Shown here in pieces: positions 49,451 through 58,772 of a stretch of DNA of 64,000 nucleotides. The notes beneath the pieces were generated by a model, which saw only the letters and a list, made by a program, of their open reading frames with translations, did no database searches and had not been told where the DNA came from. Position 1 is the stretch's first letter. Each line of letters begins with the position of its first letter. The stretch covers positions 164,215 through 228,214 of the forward strand of contig NZ_JAQTZS010000004.1 of assembly GCF_028687635.1 (NCBI RefSeq). Direction: 5' to 3'. The position numbers were made by a program, and so were the translations under genes. The stretch is from Malikia sp. (GTDB lineage Bacteria > Pseudomonadota > Gammaproteobacteria > Burkholderiales > Burkholderiaceae_C).

Positions 49451-50140
49451 TTAGCGCGATGCGTTCAGCATCTGTCCGACCGTCCAGTCCACGACCTGCA
49501 GCGCGAGGCGGTCGCTGGCGTCACCGAAGGCCCGTACCACCGCTGGCAGATCGCGCTCGGCGGCCGGCTGGCTCAGCTCGAAGCGTCGGCTCGCGACGAT
49601 GCGCTGCGTGGCGGGACGCACCAGGCGCAGGTCCAGCCGCAGCAGCACCTGTACCTGCCCGTCCCGGTAGACGCCCTGGAAGGCGCGCAGGTCGCCGTCG
49701 AGCTCGAAATCGGCTTGCAGGATGCGGTCGTCGCTGCTGAGCGTCGCAATCCTGCCGTCGCTGCGCAGCGCGTCGAGCAGGCGGTTGCGCAGCAGCTGCG
49801 GGGCCGGCTCGCTCCATTGGGCGCCCTTGTAGTAACTGACCCGGTCGCCTTCGGGCTGCACGAGCATGCGCTGGCCAGCCAGCAGGTTGCTGGCGGCCGG
49901 CCGCGTCACGCGCAGCGAGGCGGGCATCGGGACCGGCAGGGCCGCACCGGGGGGCGGCGTGACAGACACCGGCAGGGTCGAGGGCAACAGGAAGACCTCG
50001 ACCGGCGCCGGCTTGGGCAGCACCGAGCAGCCCGGCAGCAGGCTGCAAGCCAGTGCGGCGAGTGCCAGGCCGTGCCTCCAGTGCAAGATGTGATGGCGCC
50101 TAGCGTCGGGCTGGACGGGGGGGTAGCAGGTCTGGGTCAT
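49451..50140 (-). CDS. ABC-type transport auxiliary lipoprotein (PqiC/MCE-associated)
   Basis: A 229-residue lipoprotein with lipobox SLLPGCSVL near residue 38. It then has the ABC-transport-auxiliary fold: LPVPMPASLRVTRPAASNLLAGQRML and YYKGAQWSEPAPQLLRNRL. Related proteins sit in the outer membrane and pair with MCE proteins (PqiC with PqiB; similar partners in Mla-like systems). Its ATG overlaps the stop of the MCE gene (ATGA). It is the last gene of the four-gene operon. Confidence 0.9.
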   Translation of the reverse strand: MTQTCYPPVQPDARRHHILHWRHGLALAALACSLLPGCSVLPKPAPVEVFLLPSTLPVSVTPPPGAALPVPMPASLRVTRPAASNLLAGQRMLVQPEGDRVSYYKGAQWSEPAPQLLRNRLLDALRSDGRIATLSSDDRILQADFELDGDLRAFQGVYRDGQVQVLLRLDLRLVRPATQRIVASRRFELSQPAAERDLPAVVRAFGDASDRLALQVVDWTVGQMLNASR

Positions 50141-51078
50141 GGCTGGAATTCCTTGATCGGCTCGCGGCCCAGCAGGAAGTCGGCGGGCCTGTCTTCGAGC
50201 TGGCGGCTGATCGCGCGCAGCGAGGCGAGGGAGGCGCGCAGTTCGCCCAGTGCCGGTCCGATTTCGGACAGGCCGCGCAGGCCGCTGTCGATGGTCCCCC
50301 GGTTGTCGACCACCAGCTGGTCGACGCTGCGCAGGGTCTGTTCGAGCGCGGCGAGCGAGCGCTGGGCGCCTTGCAGCGTCTGGGCCCCCTGTTCGTCGAC
50401 CAGGCGCTGGCTGGAGAGCATCAGCCGGCTGGCCTGCTCCAGCGCCGCGTTGGCGCGTTCGCTGGCCAGCGCGAGCGAGCGCATCGCCTGCGCGAGGTCC
50501 TCGCGTTGCTCGGCCACGGTGGCGCTGGCTTGCTCGACATGCTGCAGCGTGCGCCGGATGCTGTCGGCGTTCTCGGTCGAGACGATGGTCCTGACCTGCA
50601 GCAGCAGTTCGTTGACGTTGAGCACCGCGTCCTCGCCCTGGTTGAGCAGCTTGCTGATCTGCGACGGGGTGGCCTTGATGATTGGCACGGCGCTGCCTGG
50701 GGGGCGCAGCTCGCGGCTGTTGGCGTCGTTGCCGCTGCTCAGGCGGATGAACGAGGTTCCGGTCACGCCAGCCAGCACCAGTCGCGCGCTCGTGTCGGTG
50801 CGGATCGGGGCGCTCTGCTCGACGCTGACCCGGGCGTAGACCCGCTGCGGGTCCTGCGGGTCGAGCCGCAGTTCGGTGACTTCGCCGATGCGGATGCCGT
50901 TGAACTCGACCTTGCTGCCGCGCGACAGGCCCGAGACCGGCTCCTGAAACAGGATGTCGTAGCGATACGGGGCCTGGTCGCCGCCGGCCTGGCCCAGCCA
51001 GAGCATCACCCCCAGCAGGGTGGCGGCGGCCAGCAGCGTGAAGCATCCGATCAGGATATGGTGGGCTCGGGTTTCCAT
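50137..51078 (-). CDS. mlaD: MlaD/MCE domain periplasmic lipid-binding protein
   Basis: A 313-residue protein: one N-terminal membrane anchor (ILIGCFTLLAAATLLGVMLWL), then a single MCE domain from about residue 38 (PYRYDILFQEPVSGLSRGSKVEFNGI-type sequence with VTGTSFIRL). A long amphipathic helical tail follows (LALASERANAALEQASRLML). MCE proteins form hexameric rings that ferry phospholipid between membranes. It lies 6 bp after the ATPase gene. The longer tail resembles PqiB/LetB-like or plant TGD2-like organisation rather than the short Escherichia coli MlaD. Confidence 0.92.
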   Translation of the reverse strand: METRAHHILIGCFTLLAAATLLGVMLWLGQAGGDQAPYRYDILFQEPVSGLSRGSKVEFNGIRIGEVTELRLDPQDPQRVYARVSVEQSAPIRTDTSARLVLAGVTGTSFIRLSSGNDANSRELRPPGSAVPIIKATPSQISKLLNQGEDAVLNVNELLLQVRTIVSTENADSIRRTLQHVEQASATVAEQREDLAQAMRSLALASERANAALEQASRLMLSSQRLVDEQGAQTLQGAQRSLAALEQTLRSVDQLVVDNRGTIDSGLRGLSEIGPALGELRASLASLRAISRQLEDRPADFLLGREPIKEFQP

Positions 51079-51084
51079 GTCTGG

Positions 51085-51864
51085 CTATCCGTTCAAGGGT
51101 GACTGGTCGCCGCGCAGGGCGGCACGCCCGCGCGGGCCATGGAAGTAGTCGCGCACCCAGGCGTCGTCGCTGGCGGCCACCTGTTCCAGCGTGCCGGTCA
51201 CGAGCACGCGCTTGCCGGCCAGCACCGCGACGCGGTCGGCGATCGCGTGCAGCGTGTCGAGGTCATGCGTGACCATGAAGACGGTCAGACCGAGCGCGTC
51301 GCGCAGCGTCAGGATCAGCTGGTCGAAGGCGGCCGCGCCGATCGGGTCGAGCCCGGCGGTGGGTTCGTCGAGCAGCAGGATGTCGGGGTCGAGCGCGAGC
51401 GCGCGCGCCAGCGCCGCGCGCTTGATCATGCCGCCCGAGAGGTCGGCCGGGTACTTGGCCGCCGCGCCGGCGGGCAGCCCGGCCAGCGCGATCTTGAGCG
51501 CGGCCAGCCGCTGCGCGTCGCGTGTCGACAGACCGGCGTGCTCGATCAGCGGCAGCGCGACGTTCTCGGCCACGGTCAAGGAAGAAAACAGCGCGCCTTG
51601 CTGGAACAGCACGCCCAGGCGGCGTTCCAGCGCCTGGCGCTGCTCGGTTGGCAGCGCGAGCAGGTCCTGGCCGAACAGGCGCACGCTGCCGGCCTGCGGG
51701 CGGTTGAGGCCGACCAGGGTGCGCAGCAGCACCGACTTGCCGCTGCCGGAGCCGCCGACCACGCCCAGGATCTCGCCGCGCCAGACGTCCAGCTCCAGCC
51801 CCTCGTGCACCAGCTGCTGGCCGAACTGGGTGCGCAGGCCGCGCACCTCGATCACGGCGCTCAC
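51085..51864 (-). CDS. mlaF: MlaF-type ABC transporter ATPase
   Basis: A 259-residue ABC ATPase. Walker A is GGSGSGKSVLL, the signature is LSGGMIKRAALARALA, Walker B is ILLLDEPTAGLD, and the switch histidine is in VTHDLDTL. The sequence follows the MlaF (Mkl/TTG2A) subgroup, which powers phospholipid transport with MlaE and MlaD. It starts at a GTG that overlaps the upstream permease stop (GTGA). The C-terminal tail VRDYFHGPRGRAA is also family-typical. Confidence 0.95.
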   Translation of the reverse strand: MSAVIEVRGLRTQFGQQLVHEGLELDVWRGEILGVVGGSGSGKSVLLRTLVGLNRPQAGSVRLFGQDLLALPTEQRQALERRLGVLFQQGALFSSLTVAENVALPLIEHAGLSTRDAQRLAALKIALAGLPAGAAAKYPADLSGGMIKRAALARALALDPDILLLDEPTAGLDPIGAAAFDQLILTLRDALGLTVFMVTHDLDTLHAIADRVAVLAGKRVLVTGTLEQVAASDDAWVRDYFHGPRGRAALRGDQSPLNG

Positions 51865-53006
51865 CAGCGCATCTCCATGAAGAACAGCGCGGCGATGGCG
51901 TTGACCACGATCACGACGAAGATCGACTGCACCACGGCCGAGGTGGTGTGCTCGCCGACCGATTGCGCGCTGCCCGCGACGCGGAACCCCTCCAGGCAGC
52001 CGATCACGGCGATCAGGAAGGCGAACACCGGGGCCTTGCTGATGCCGACCAGGAAATGGCGCAGGCCGATGGTCTGCTCCAGCACCGACAGGAACATCGT
52101 GGGCGAGATGTCGAGCTTGAGCGCGCAGACCAGCATGCCGCCCGCTACACCCGAGCCCATGGCGACCAGCCCCAGGATCGGCAGCGCGACCAGCAGCGCG
52201 AGCACGCGCGGCAGCACCAGCAGCTCGACCGGGTCGAGCCCCATCACGCGCAGCGCGTCGATCTCCTCGTCGGCGCGCATGGAGCCGATCTGGGCCGCGA
52301 AGGCGCTGGCGGTGCGCCCCGCCACCAGGATGGCCGCCAGCAGCACGCCGAGCTCGCGCAGGAAGGCGTAGGCGACCAGGTGCACGGTATAGAGGCTGGC
52401 GCCAAAGGTCGACAGCACGGTGGCGCCGAGGAAGGCGACCACGGCGCCGACCAGGAAGCTCAGCAGCGCGACGATGGGCACCGCGTCGAGCCCGACCCGT
52501 TCGAGCTGGGCCGCGCAGGCGGTCAGGCGCCAGCGCCTGGGCCGCCAGAGCAGACGCAGCCCGGTCTCGATCGTGAGCCCGACGAAGCCCGCCAGGCCGA
52601 TGGCGTGCTGCCAGAACGCCAGCATCGCGCGGCCCATGTGCTCCAGCAGGTCACCGAACTCGTAGCCGCCGAGGCCCGGCGGCGAGGCTTCGCTGTCCTG
52701 CATGGCCTGGCAGCAGGCGGTGATCAGGCTGCGCCGCTCCGGCGTCAGCGGGCTGTTGTCGTGCGCGAGTTGCCGCAGACGCTGCAGGCCCAGCAGATCG
52801 TGCAGCAGGCTGGCCCCGGCGGTATCGAGCGCGCCCAGCCCCGAGGCATCGATCGCCATGTCGGCTGTCAGCAGCGGCCGCAAGGCCTCGATCTGCTCGG
52901 CCAGCGCGGCGTAGCGCGGCAGGGTCCAGTCGCCGCTGATGCACAGCGCCGGCCGGCCCTGGGCGGTCATCAGCTTGGCCTGTGCGGTGGCGGGGCTATC
53001 GGGCAT
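51861..53006 (-). CDS. mlaE: MlaE-type permease with N-terminal STAS domain
   Basis: A 381-residue permease. Residues about 15-110 form a STAS-like domain (ISGDWTLPRYAALAEQ; IDASGLGALDTAGASLLHDL), equivalent to MlaB fused in front. The rest is the MlaE membrane domain with about five helices and the conserved GRTASAFAAQIGSMRADEEIDALRVMG loop. The fusion explains why no separate mlaB gene is present. It is the first gene of mlaE-mlaF-mlaD-lipoprotein. Its promoter must lie in the short stretch between 53007 and the tRNA terminator. Confidence 0.94.
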   Translation of the reverse strand: MPDSPATAQAKLMTAQGRPALCISGDWTLPRYAALAEQIEALRPLLTADMAIDASGLGALDTAGASLLHDLLGLQRLRQLAHDNSPLTPERRSLITACCQAMQDSEASPPGLGGYEFGDLLEHMGRAMLAFWQHAIGLAGFVGLTIETGLRLLWRPRRWRLTACAAQLERVGLDAVPIVALLSFLVGAVVAFLGATVLSTFGASLYTVHLVAYAFLRELGVLLAAILVAGRTASAFAAQIGSMRADEEIDALRVMGLDPVELLVLPRVLALLVALPILGLVAMGSGVAGGMLVCALKLDISPTMFLSVLEQTIGLRHFLVGISKAPVFAFLIAVIGCLEGFRVAGSAQSVGEHTTSAVVQSIFVVIVVNAIAALFFMEMRW

Positions 53007-53054
53007 GGATCGACTATACGACCTGGCGTGCAGGATGAGCGGGCAAGAAAACCA

Positions 53055-53088
53055 AAAAGCCCAGCAGTCGCAGAACTGCTGGGCTTTT
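53055..53088. terminator. intrinsic terminator downstream of the initiator tRNA
   Basis: AAAAGCCCAGCAGT and ACTGCTGGGCTTTT make a 14-bp perfect stem round a six-base loop, with T-runs on both strands. It lies six bases past the tRNA 3' end on the minus strand. Confidence 0.92.
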
Positions 53089-53094
53089 GATGTT

Positions 53095-53171
<77 letters not shown>

Positions 53172-53351
53172 TCAGAGGCTCTATTATGCGCTGGTATTCG
53201 AAGGAATCCCGGCAACGGCGCATTTTTATTTTCCGGGACGACATTGAGTAATATCGCAGCCTTGCCGAGCCAGCGGCCCTGCAATGGCAGGGCGCGCCAG
53301 CCGGCCCGCCGCTGCGGTCGAGTCCTCTCTCAAACCGGACGAAATCCCTCC

Positions 53352-53978
53352 ATGAGCACCACGAATCCTCCACTGCTGAGCCGCCTCTCGCTGGCCCTCT
53401 GCAGCTTCTTCTCGATACTGTCCAAGCCCGGCTTTGCCGCCGATGTCCAGCGCCTGCGCGCCGAGGGCTGGCCGGCAGCGCAGCCAGTCGCCCCGGCGCC
53501 CGCGCCGGTCACGCCGCCTGCCGCAGCCCCGGTCGCGGCCCCAGTGGCGGCTGCTCCGGTCGCGCCGCCGCCCGCGCCGGCCCCACAGTCCCAGCTCGCC
53601 CCCGAGACCGCCGCCTTGCAACTGCTGGGCCTGTTGCAGCGCGAGGCGCGCTTCATCGATTTCATCGAGGAAGACATCAAGGGCTATGGCGACGCCGAGA
53701 TCGGCGCGGCCGCGCGCGTCGTGCACGAGGGCTGCCGCAAGGTGTTGCGCGAGCATTTCACTTTCGAGCCGGTGCGCGCCGAGGCCGAGGGCAGCCGCCT
53801 GACGCTGCAGCCGGGCTTTGACGCCGCGGCCGTGCGCGTCACGGGCCATGTGGTCGGTCAGCCGCCCTTCACCGGCACGCTGGGCCACCGCGGCTGGCGC
53901 GCGAGCGAGACCCGGTTGCCCAAGCTGGGCCAGGGCCACGATGCCACCGTGCTGGCGCAGGCGGAGGTCGAGCTGTGA
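53352..53978 (+). CDS. DUF2760 domain-containing protein
   Basis: A 208-residue protein. A short N-terminal part (LLSRLSLALCSFFSIL) is followed by an Ala/Pro/Val-rich linker (residues about 45-80). The DUF2760 domain comes next: LQLLGLLQREARFIDFIEED, then GAAARVVHEGCRKVLREHF and VTGHVVGQPPFTGTLGHRGW. Its role is unknown, but it always lies directly before an Hsp70 pair in related genomes, which suggests a chaperone-linked job. Its stop overlaps the first hsp70 start (GTGA). ATG 53352 is chosen because the sequence upstream lacks family similarity. Confidence 0.88.
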   Translation: MSTTNPPLLSRLSLALCSFFSILSKPGFAADVQRLRAEGWPAAQPVAPAPAPVTPPAAAPVAAPVAAAPVAPPPAPAPQSQLAPETAALQLLGLLQREARFIDFIEEDIKGYGDAEIGAAARVVHEGCRKVLREHFTFEPVRAEAEGSRLTLQPGFDAAAVRVTGHVVGQPPFTGTLGHRGWRASETRLPKLGQGHDATVLAQAEVEL

Positions 53979-55885
53979 AACCGACTCCGAACCAGAACCC
54001 CGCAACCCCGGCAGCGGATCAGCCAGCCACCCAGCCGCGCTTCAGCCTCGGGTTGGACCTGGGCACCACGCATTGCGCCTTGTCCTGGGTCGATACCCAG
54101 GCCTGCGACGGCGAAAAGGTGGTCCAGGGCGTGCTGCAGATCCCGCAGCTGACCGGCCCCGGCGCGGTCGAGGACAAGCCGCTGCTGCCGTCCTTCCTCT
54201 ATCTGCCGCACGAGAGCGAGCTGGCAATCGGCGACCTGGGCCTGCCCTGGGTGGCCGGCCAGCCCTACGCGGTCGGCGAATTCGCCCGCTCGCGCGGCGC
54301 GGCCACGCCGATCCGCCTGGTCGCCAGCGCCAAGAGCTGGCTGTGCCACCCGGGCGTGGACCGGCGCGGGCCGATCCTGCCGGCCGAGGCGCCGGCCGAG
54401 GTCGAGCGGGTCTCGCCGCTGGAGGCCTCGGTGCGCTACCTGTCGCACCTGAAGGCGGCCTGGAACCAGGCGCACCCGGAGGCGCCGTTCGAGCAGCAGC
54501 AGGTCACGGTCACGATTCCGGCCTCGTTCGATCCGGTCGCGCGCGAGCTGACGGCCGAGGCGGCCCGGCTGGCGGGCTTTGGCCAGCCGACGCTGCTGGA
54601 GGAGCCGCAGGCCGCGCTCTACAGCTGGATCCAGCAGAGCGCGGGCGGCTGGCGCAAGCAGGTCCGGCGCGGCGACGTGATCCTGGTGGTCGACATCGGC
54701 GGCGGCACCACCGACCTGTCGCTGATCGCGGTGCTCGAGCGCGACGGCGAGCTCGAACTGCACCGGGTCGCGGTGGGTGACCATATCCTGCTCGGTGGCG
54801 ACAACATGGACCTGGCGCTGGCCTATGGCGTGACGGCCAAGCTGGCGCAGCAGGGCACCCGGCTCGACGCCTGGCAGACCCGCGCGCTGGCCCATGCCTG
54901 CCGTGGCGCCAAGGAGGCGCTGCTGGCCGACGCCACGCTGGAATCCGTTGCGGTGGTGGTGCCGAGTCGCGGCTCGAAACTGATCGGCGGCAGCATCCGG
55001 ACCGAGGTCACGCGCGCCGAGCTCGGCAAGCTGTTGCTGGAAGGCTTCTTCCCGCCGGCGCAGGCCTCGGACCAGCCGGTCAGCCGCGCGCGCGCCGGCC
55101 TGACCCAGCTCGGCCTGCCCTATGCGCAGGATGCGGCGGTCACGCGCCACCTGGCGGCCTTCCTGAGCCGCCAGCTCGGCGCGACCGAGCAGATCGAGGG
55201 CTTTGGCGTGCCGCAGCCCGAGGCCGCGAGCTTCCTGCACCCGACCGCGGTGCTGTTCAACGGCGGCGTGCTCAAGTCGGGGCTGATCGCCGAGCGTCTG
55301 CTCAGCGTGCTCAACGGCTGGCTGGCCGCCGACAGCGCCCAGCCCGCGCGCCTGCTCGATGGCGCCGACCTGGATCTGGCGGTCGCGCGCGGGGCCGCCT
55401 ATTACGGCTACGTGCGGCGCGGTCGTGGCGTGCGCATCCGTGGCGGCACGGCCCAGGCCTATTACGTCGGTGTCGAGTCTTCCATGCCCGCGATTCCGGG
55501 CTTCGAGCCGCCGCTGCAGGCGCTGTGCCTGGCGCCCTTCGGCATGGAGGAGGGCACCGAGGCGCCGCTGCCCGAGCAGCAGTTCGGCCTGGTGGTGGGC
55601 GAGCCGGTGCGCTTTCGCTTCTTCGGCTCGACCGTGCGGCGCCAGGACCAGGTCGGCGCTCTGCTCGACTTCTGGGGCACGGACGAGTTGCACGAGCTGC
55701 AGGAGATCGAGGCCAGCCTGCCGGCCGAGGGCCGCTCGGCCGGCGAGGTGGTCGCGGTGCGGCTGCACGCGCGCGTGACCGAGGCCGGTACATTGGAGCT
55801 CGAAGCGCTGCCGGTCGGTGGCAGCGAGCGCTGGAAGGTCGAGCTCGACGTGCGGGCCGAGGCTTCGGCCCAGGCAGCGGACTGA
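53975..55885 (+). CDS. Hsp70 family chaperone (first of a pair)
   Basis: A 636-residue Hsp70 relative. The N-terminal phosphate-1 motif is GLDLGTTHCALSW, the second is VVDIGGGTTDLSLI, and an adenosine-like region (LFNGGVLKSGLIAERL) follows. It is more divergent than DnaK, and the C-terminal substrate domain is short (from about residue 520). It starts with GTG 53975, preceded by GGAGG seven bases away and overlapping the DUF2760 stop. No DnaJ or GrpE gene is nearby. It probably works with the second Hsp70 and the DUF2760 protein. Confidence 0.93.
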   Translation: MKPTPNQNPATPAADQPATQPRFSLGLDLGTTHCALSWVDTQACDGEKVVQGVLQIPQLTGPGAVEDKPLLPSFLYLPHESELAIGDLGLPWVAGQPYAVGEFARSRGAATPIRLVASAKSWLCHPGVDRRGPILPAEAPAEVERVSPLEASVRYLSHLKAAWNQAHPEAPFEQQQVTVTIPASFDPVARELTAEAARLAGFGQPTLLEEPQAALYSWIQQSAGGWRKQVRRGDVILVVDIGGGTTDLSLIAVLERDGELELHRVAVGDHILLGGDNMDLALAYGVTAKLAQQGTRLDAWQTRALAHACRGAKEALLADATLESVAVVVPSRGSKLIGGSIRTEVTRAELGKLLLEGFFPPAQASDQPVSRARAGLTQLGLPYAQDAAVTRHLAAFLSRQLGATEQIEGFGVPQPEAASFLHPTAVLFNGGVLKSGLIAERLLSVLNGWLAADSAQPARLLDGADLDLAVARGAAYYGYVRRGRGVRIRGGTAQAYYVGVESSMPAIPGFEPPLQALCLAPFGMEEGTEAPLPEQQFGLVVGEPVRFRFFGSTVRRQDQVGALLDFWGTDELHELQEIEASLPAEGRSAGEVVAVRLHARVTEAGTLELEALPVGGSERWKVELDVRAEASAQAAD

Positions 55886-55904
55886 GTCGGCGGCGGGGTT
55901 CGGT

Positions 55905-58760
55905 GTGAGCGCACGCTACGCGGTCGGCATCGACCTGGGCACCAGCCACACGGTGGTGGCCTGGGCCGATCTGCAGGCGGCCGAGCCCGAGTTGCAGCTG
56001 CTCGGGATCGCGCAGTCGGTCGCGCCGGGACAGGTGGCGGACTCGCCGCTGCTGCCCTCGGTGCGCTATCACCCGGCTGAGGGCGAGCTCGCCGCCTCCG
56101 AGCTGGAGCTGCCCTGGCCGCAGCCGGCGCTCGCCGGTGGCATCGAGCTGCCGGTTGCCGTGTTCGGGCGCCGGGCGCGCGAGCTAGGCGCCCAAACGCC
56201 GGGCCGCCTGGTCGCGAGCGCCAAGAGCTGGCTCTCGCATCCCGGGGTGGACCGGCAGGCGGCCATCCTGCCCTGGGGCGCGCCGGACGAGGTGGCTCGG
56301 ATCTCGCCGGTCGCCGCGAGCGCGAGCTACCTGGCGCAGGTCAGGCTGGCCTGGGATCAGCGCCACCCCGGTCATCCGCTGGCGCGGCAGGACCTCACGC
56401 TGACGGTGCCGGCGTCCTTCGACGAGGGCGCGCGCGCGCTCACGCTGGAGGCCGCGCGGCTGGCCGGGCTGGAGCAGCTGCGCCTGGTCGAGGAGCCGCA
56501 GGCGGCGCTGCAAGACTGGCTGTTCCAGCATCGCGCTAGCCTGGCCGATGAACTCAAGGATTCGCGCCTGGTGCTGGTGGTCGATGTCGGCGGCGGCACG
56601 ACCGACCTGACGCTGGTGCGGGTCGAGCCCGATGCGGCGGGTGGCGCGCCGCGCCTGACCCGGGTCGCGGTCGGCGACCATTTGATGCTGGGCGGCGACA
56701 ACATGGACCTGGCGTTGGCGCATCTGGTCGAACGCCGGCTCACGGGTGACGCCCCGCTGCCGGCGGCGCGCCTGTCGCAGCTGGTGCAGCGCTGCCGCGC
56801 GGCCAAGGAGCTGCTGCTGTCTGACCCGGCGCCGGATTCGGTGCCGGTCACGCTGCTGGGGGCCGGATCCAGGCTGATCGGTGGCGCGCGCAGCGTCGAG
56901 CTCGGCCGCGCCGAGGTCGAGGCCCTGGTGCTCGACGGTTTCCTGCCGCTGGAGTCGCCGCGCGAGCGGCCGCGCCGGCGGCGCGCTGGCATCGTCGAGT
57001 TCGGCCTGCCGTATCCGGCCGATGCGGCGATCACGCGCCATCTGGCCGATTTCCTGCAGCGCCACGCGGTGGCGGCGCGCGCGGCCCTGGGCGCTGACGC
57101 CACTGACTGCGAGGGTGGCTTTCCGCTGCCCGACACGCTGCTGCTCAACGGCGGCGTGTTCCGCTCGGCGGCGATCACCAGCCGCATCATCCAGCTGATG
57201 CAGTCCTGGCGTGGCGGTCCGCTGCGCGTACTGTACCACTTCGATCCCGACCTCGCGGTCGCGCGCGGCGCGGTCGCGCAGGCGCTGCTGCGCGCCGGAC
57301 GCCTCGCGGGCTTGGGCGCGGGTATCGGCGGCGGCGCGGCGCGCAGCTATTTCCTGCTGCTGCAGGAGGGCGGTCGCGAGCAGGGCCTGTGCGTGCTGCC
57401 GCGCGGCACGCCCGAGGGCCAGGCGGTGGCGCTGCCGGGCCGCCGTTTCGCATTGCGGCTGGGCCAGGCGGTGCGCTTTCATCTGGCCTCCACCGTGTCC
57501 GACCAGCCCTGGCAGGCTGGCGATCTGATCCCGGCCGACGACGAGGGCCTGCTGCGGCTGCCGCCCTTGGTCGCCGTGCTGCCGCCCCCGCAGGGGCGAC
57601 GTCGCGCCGAGGTCGAGGTCGGCCTGGTCGCGACCATGACCGAGCTCGGCACGCTGGAAGTCCATGCGGTGGCCTGCGACGACCCGCAGCAGCGCTGGCG
57701 GCTGGCCTTCGACCTGCGCGCAGGTGACACTGCCTCGCAGCCGGGTGACGAGTCAGCTCCAGCGCCCGGGCATCCACGTCTGGCCGATGCGCTCGCGCTG
57801 CTGGATCGGGTCTTTGGCGAGGGTTCGCAGCGGGTCGAGCCGCGCGAGGTCAGCCAGCTGCGCGCCGGGCTTGAGCGCCTGCTGGGCCCGCGCGAGAGCT
57901 GGGAGCTGGCGCTGTCGCGCGCGCTGTTCGATGCGCTGCTGGCGCGTGCCAGGCGCCGGCGCCGATCCGCCGCGCACGAGCGTGCCTGGCTGAACCTGGC
58001 GGGCTATTGCCTGCGCCCGGGCACCGGCGCGCCGCTCGACGAGTGGCGTGTCGAGCAGCTGTGGGAGCTTTATCCGCAGGGCCTGCAGTTCGGCGCCGAG
58101 AGCAACAACTGGTCGGAATGGTGGACGCTGTGGCGGCGTGCCGCTGGCGGCTTGAGCGAGGCAGCGCAGATCGAGCTGCTGCAGACGGTCGGTGCCCACC
58201 TGGAGCAGCTCGTCACCAGCCGGTCGGCCAGCCACCCGCTCAAGGGCAGCCATGGCGACATGCTCAGGCTGGTCGCGGCGCTGGAGCGGGTGCCGCACGG
58301 CTACCGCGCCGAGGTCGGCCACTGGCTGGTCGAGCGCCTGCGCAAGTCGGCTGGCCGTGCCGATCCGAACAGCGCCAAGGAGGCGGGCCAGGGCATCGAG
58401 AAGGCGGGCGACTGGTGGGTGGTCGGCCGTCTGGGCGCGCGCGTCTCGCTCTACGGCCAGGCGCAGAACGTGGTGCCGCCCGAGGTCGCGCAGGAGTGGC
58501 TGAACGCGCTGCTGGAACTCGACTGGCGCCGGGTCGAGCAGGCCGCCTTCGCGGCGGTGCAGATCGCGCGCCTGAGCGGCGACCGCGTGCGCGACCTGGC
58601 GCCCGAGTGGCGCGAGCGGGTGCTGCGGCGCCTGGCCGAGCTCAAGGCGCCCGAGATCTGGAGCCGCATGCTGCGCGAGCGGGTCGAGCTCGAGGCCGCC
58701 GAGCAGCGCCTGAGCTACGGCGAGGCACTGCCGCCGGGGCTGCGCCTGCTCGGCCGCTGA
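55905..58760 (+). CDS. Hsp70 family chaperone with long C-terminal DUF3731 region
   Basis: A 951-residue protein. The N-terminal Hsp70 ATPase domain (GIDLGTSHTVVAW; VVDVGGGTTDLTLV) fills about 500 residues. After an intermediate region, a roughly 300-residue DUF3731-type C-terminal domain contains LWELYPQGLQFGAESNNWSE and GKDMLRLV-like KGSHGDMLRLVAALERV. It starts at GTG 55905, 19 bp after the first hsp70. It looks paralogous to the first gene, with which it shares the SWLSHPGVDR/SWLCHPGVDR segment. The role of the extra domain is unknown; a built-in co-chaperone or client-binding module is a guess. Confidence 0.92.
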   Translation: MSARYAVGIDLGTSHTVVAWADLQAAEPELQLLGIAQSVAPGQVADSPLLPSVRYHPAEGELAASELELPWPQPALAGGIELPVAVFGRRARELGAQTPGRLVASAKSWLSHPGVDRQAAILPWGAPDEVARISPVAASASYLAQVRLAWDQRHPGHPLARQDLTLTVPASFDEGARALTLEAARLAGLEQLRLVEEPQAALQDWLFQHRASLADELKDSRLVLVVDVGGGTTDLTLVRVEPDAAGGAPRLTRVAVGDHLMLGGDNMDLALAHLVERRLTGDAPLPAARLSQLVQRCRAAKELLLSDPAPDSVPVTLLGAGSRLIGGARSVELGRAEVEALVLDGFLPLESPRERPRRRRAGIVEFGLPYPADAAITRHLADFLQRHAVAARAALGADATDCEGGFPLPDTLLLNGGVFRSAAITSRIIQLMQSWRGGPLRVLYHFDPDLAVARGAVAQALLRAGRLAGLGAGIGGGAARSYFLLLQEGGREQGLCVLPRGTPEGQAVALPGRRFALRLGQAVRFHLASTVSDQPWQAGDLIPADDEGLLRLPPLVAVLPPPQGRRRAEVEVGLVATMTELGTLEVHAVACDDPQQRWRLAFDLRAGDTASQPGDESAPAPGHPRLADALALLDRVFGEGSQRVEPREVSQLRAGLERLLGPRESWELALSRALFDALLARARRRRRSAAHERAWLNLAGYCLRPGTGAPLDEWRVEQLWELYPQGLQFGAESNNWSEWWTLWRRAAGGLSEAAQIELLQTVGAHLEQLVTSRSASHPLKGSHGDMLRLVAALERVPHGYRAEVGHWLVERLRKSAGRADPNSAKEAGQGIEKAGDWWVVGRLGARVSLYGQAQNVVPPEVAQEWLNALLELDWRRVEQAAFAAVQIARLSGDRVRDLAPEWRERVLRRLAELKAPEIWSRMLRERVELEAAEQRLSYGEALPPGLRLLGR

Positions 58761-58772
58761 GCCGCCGGGGCT

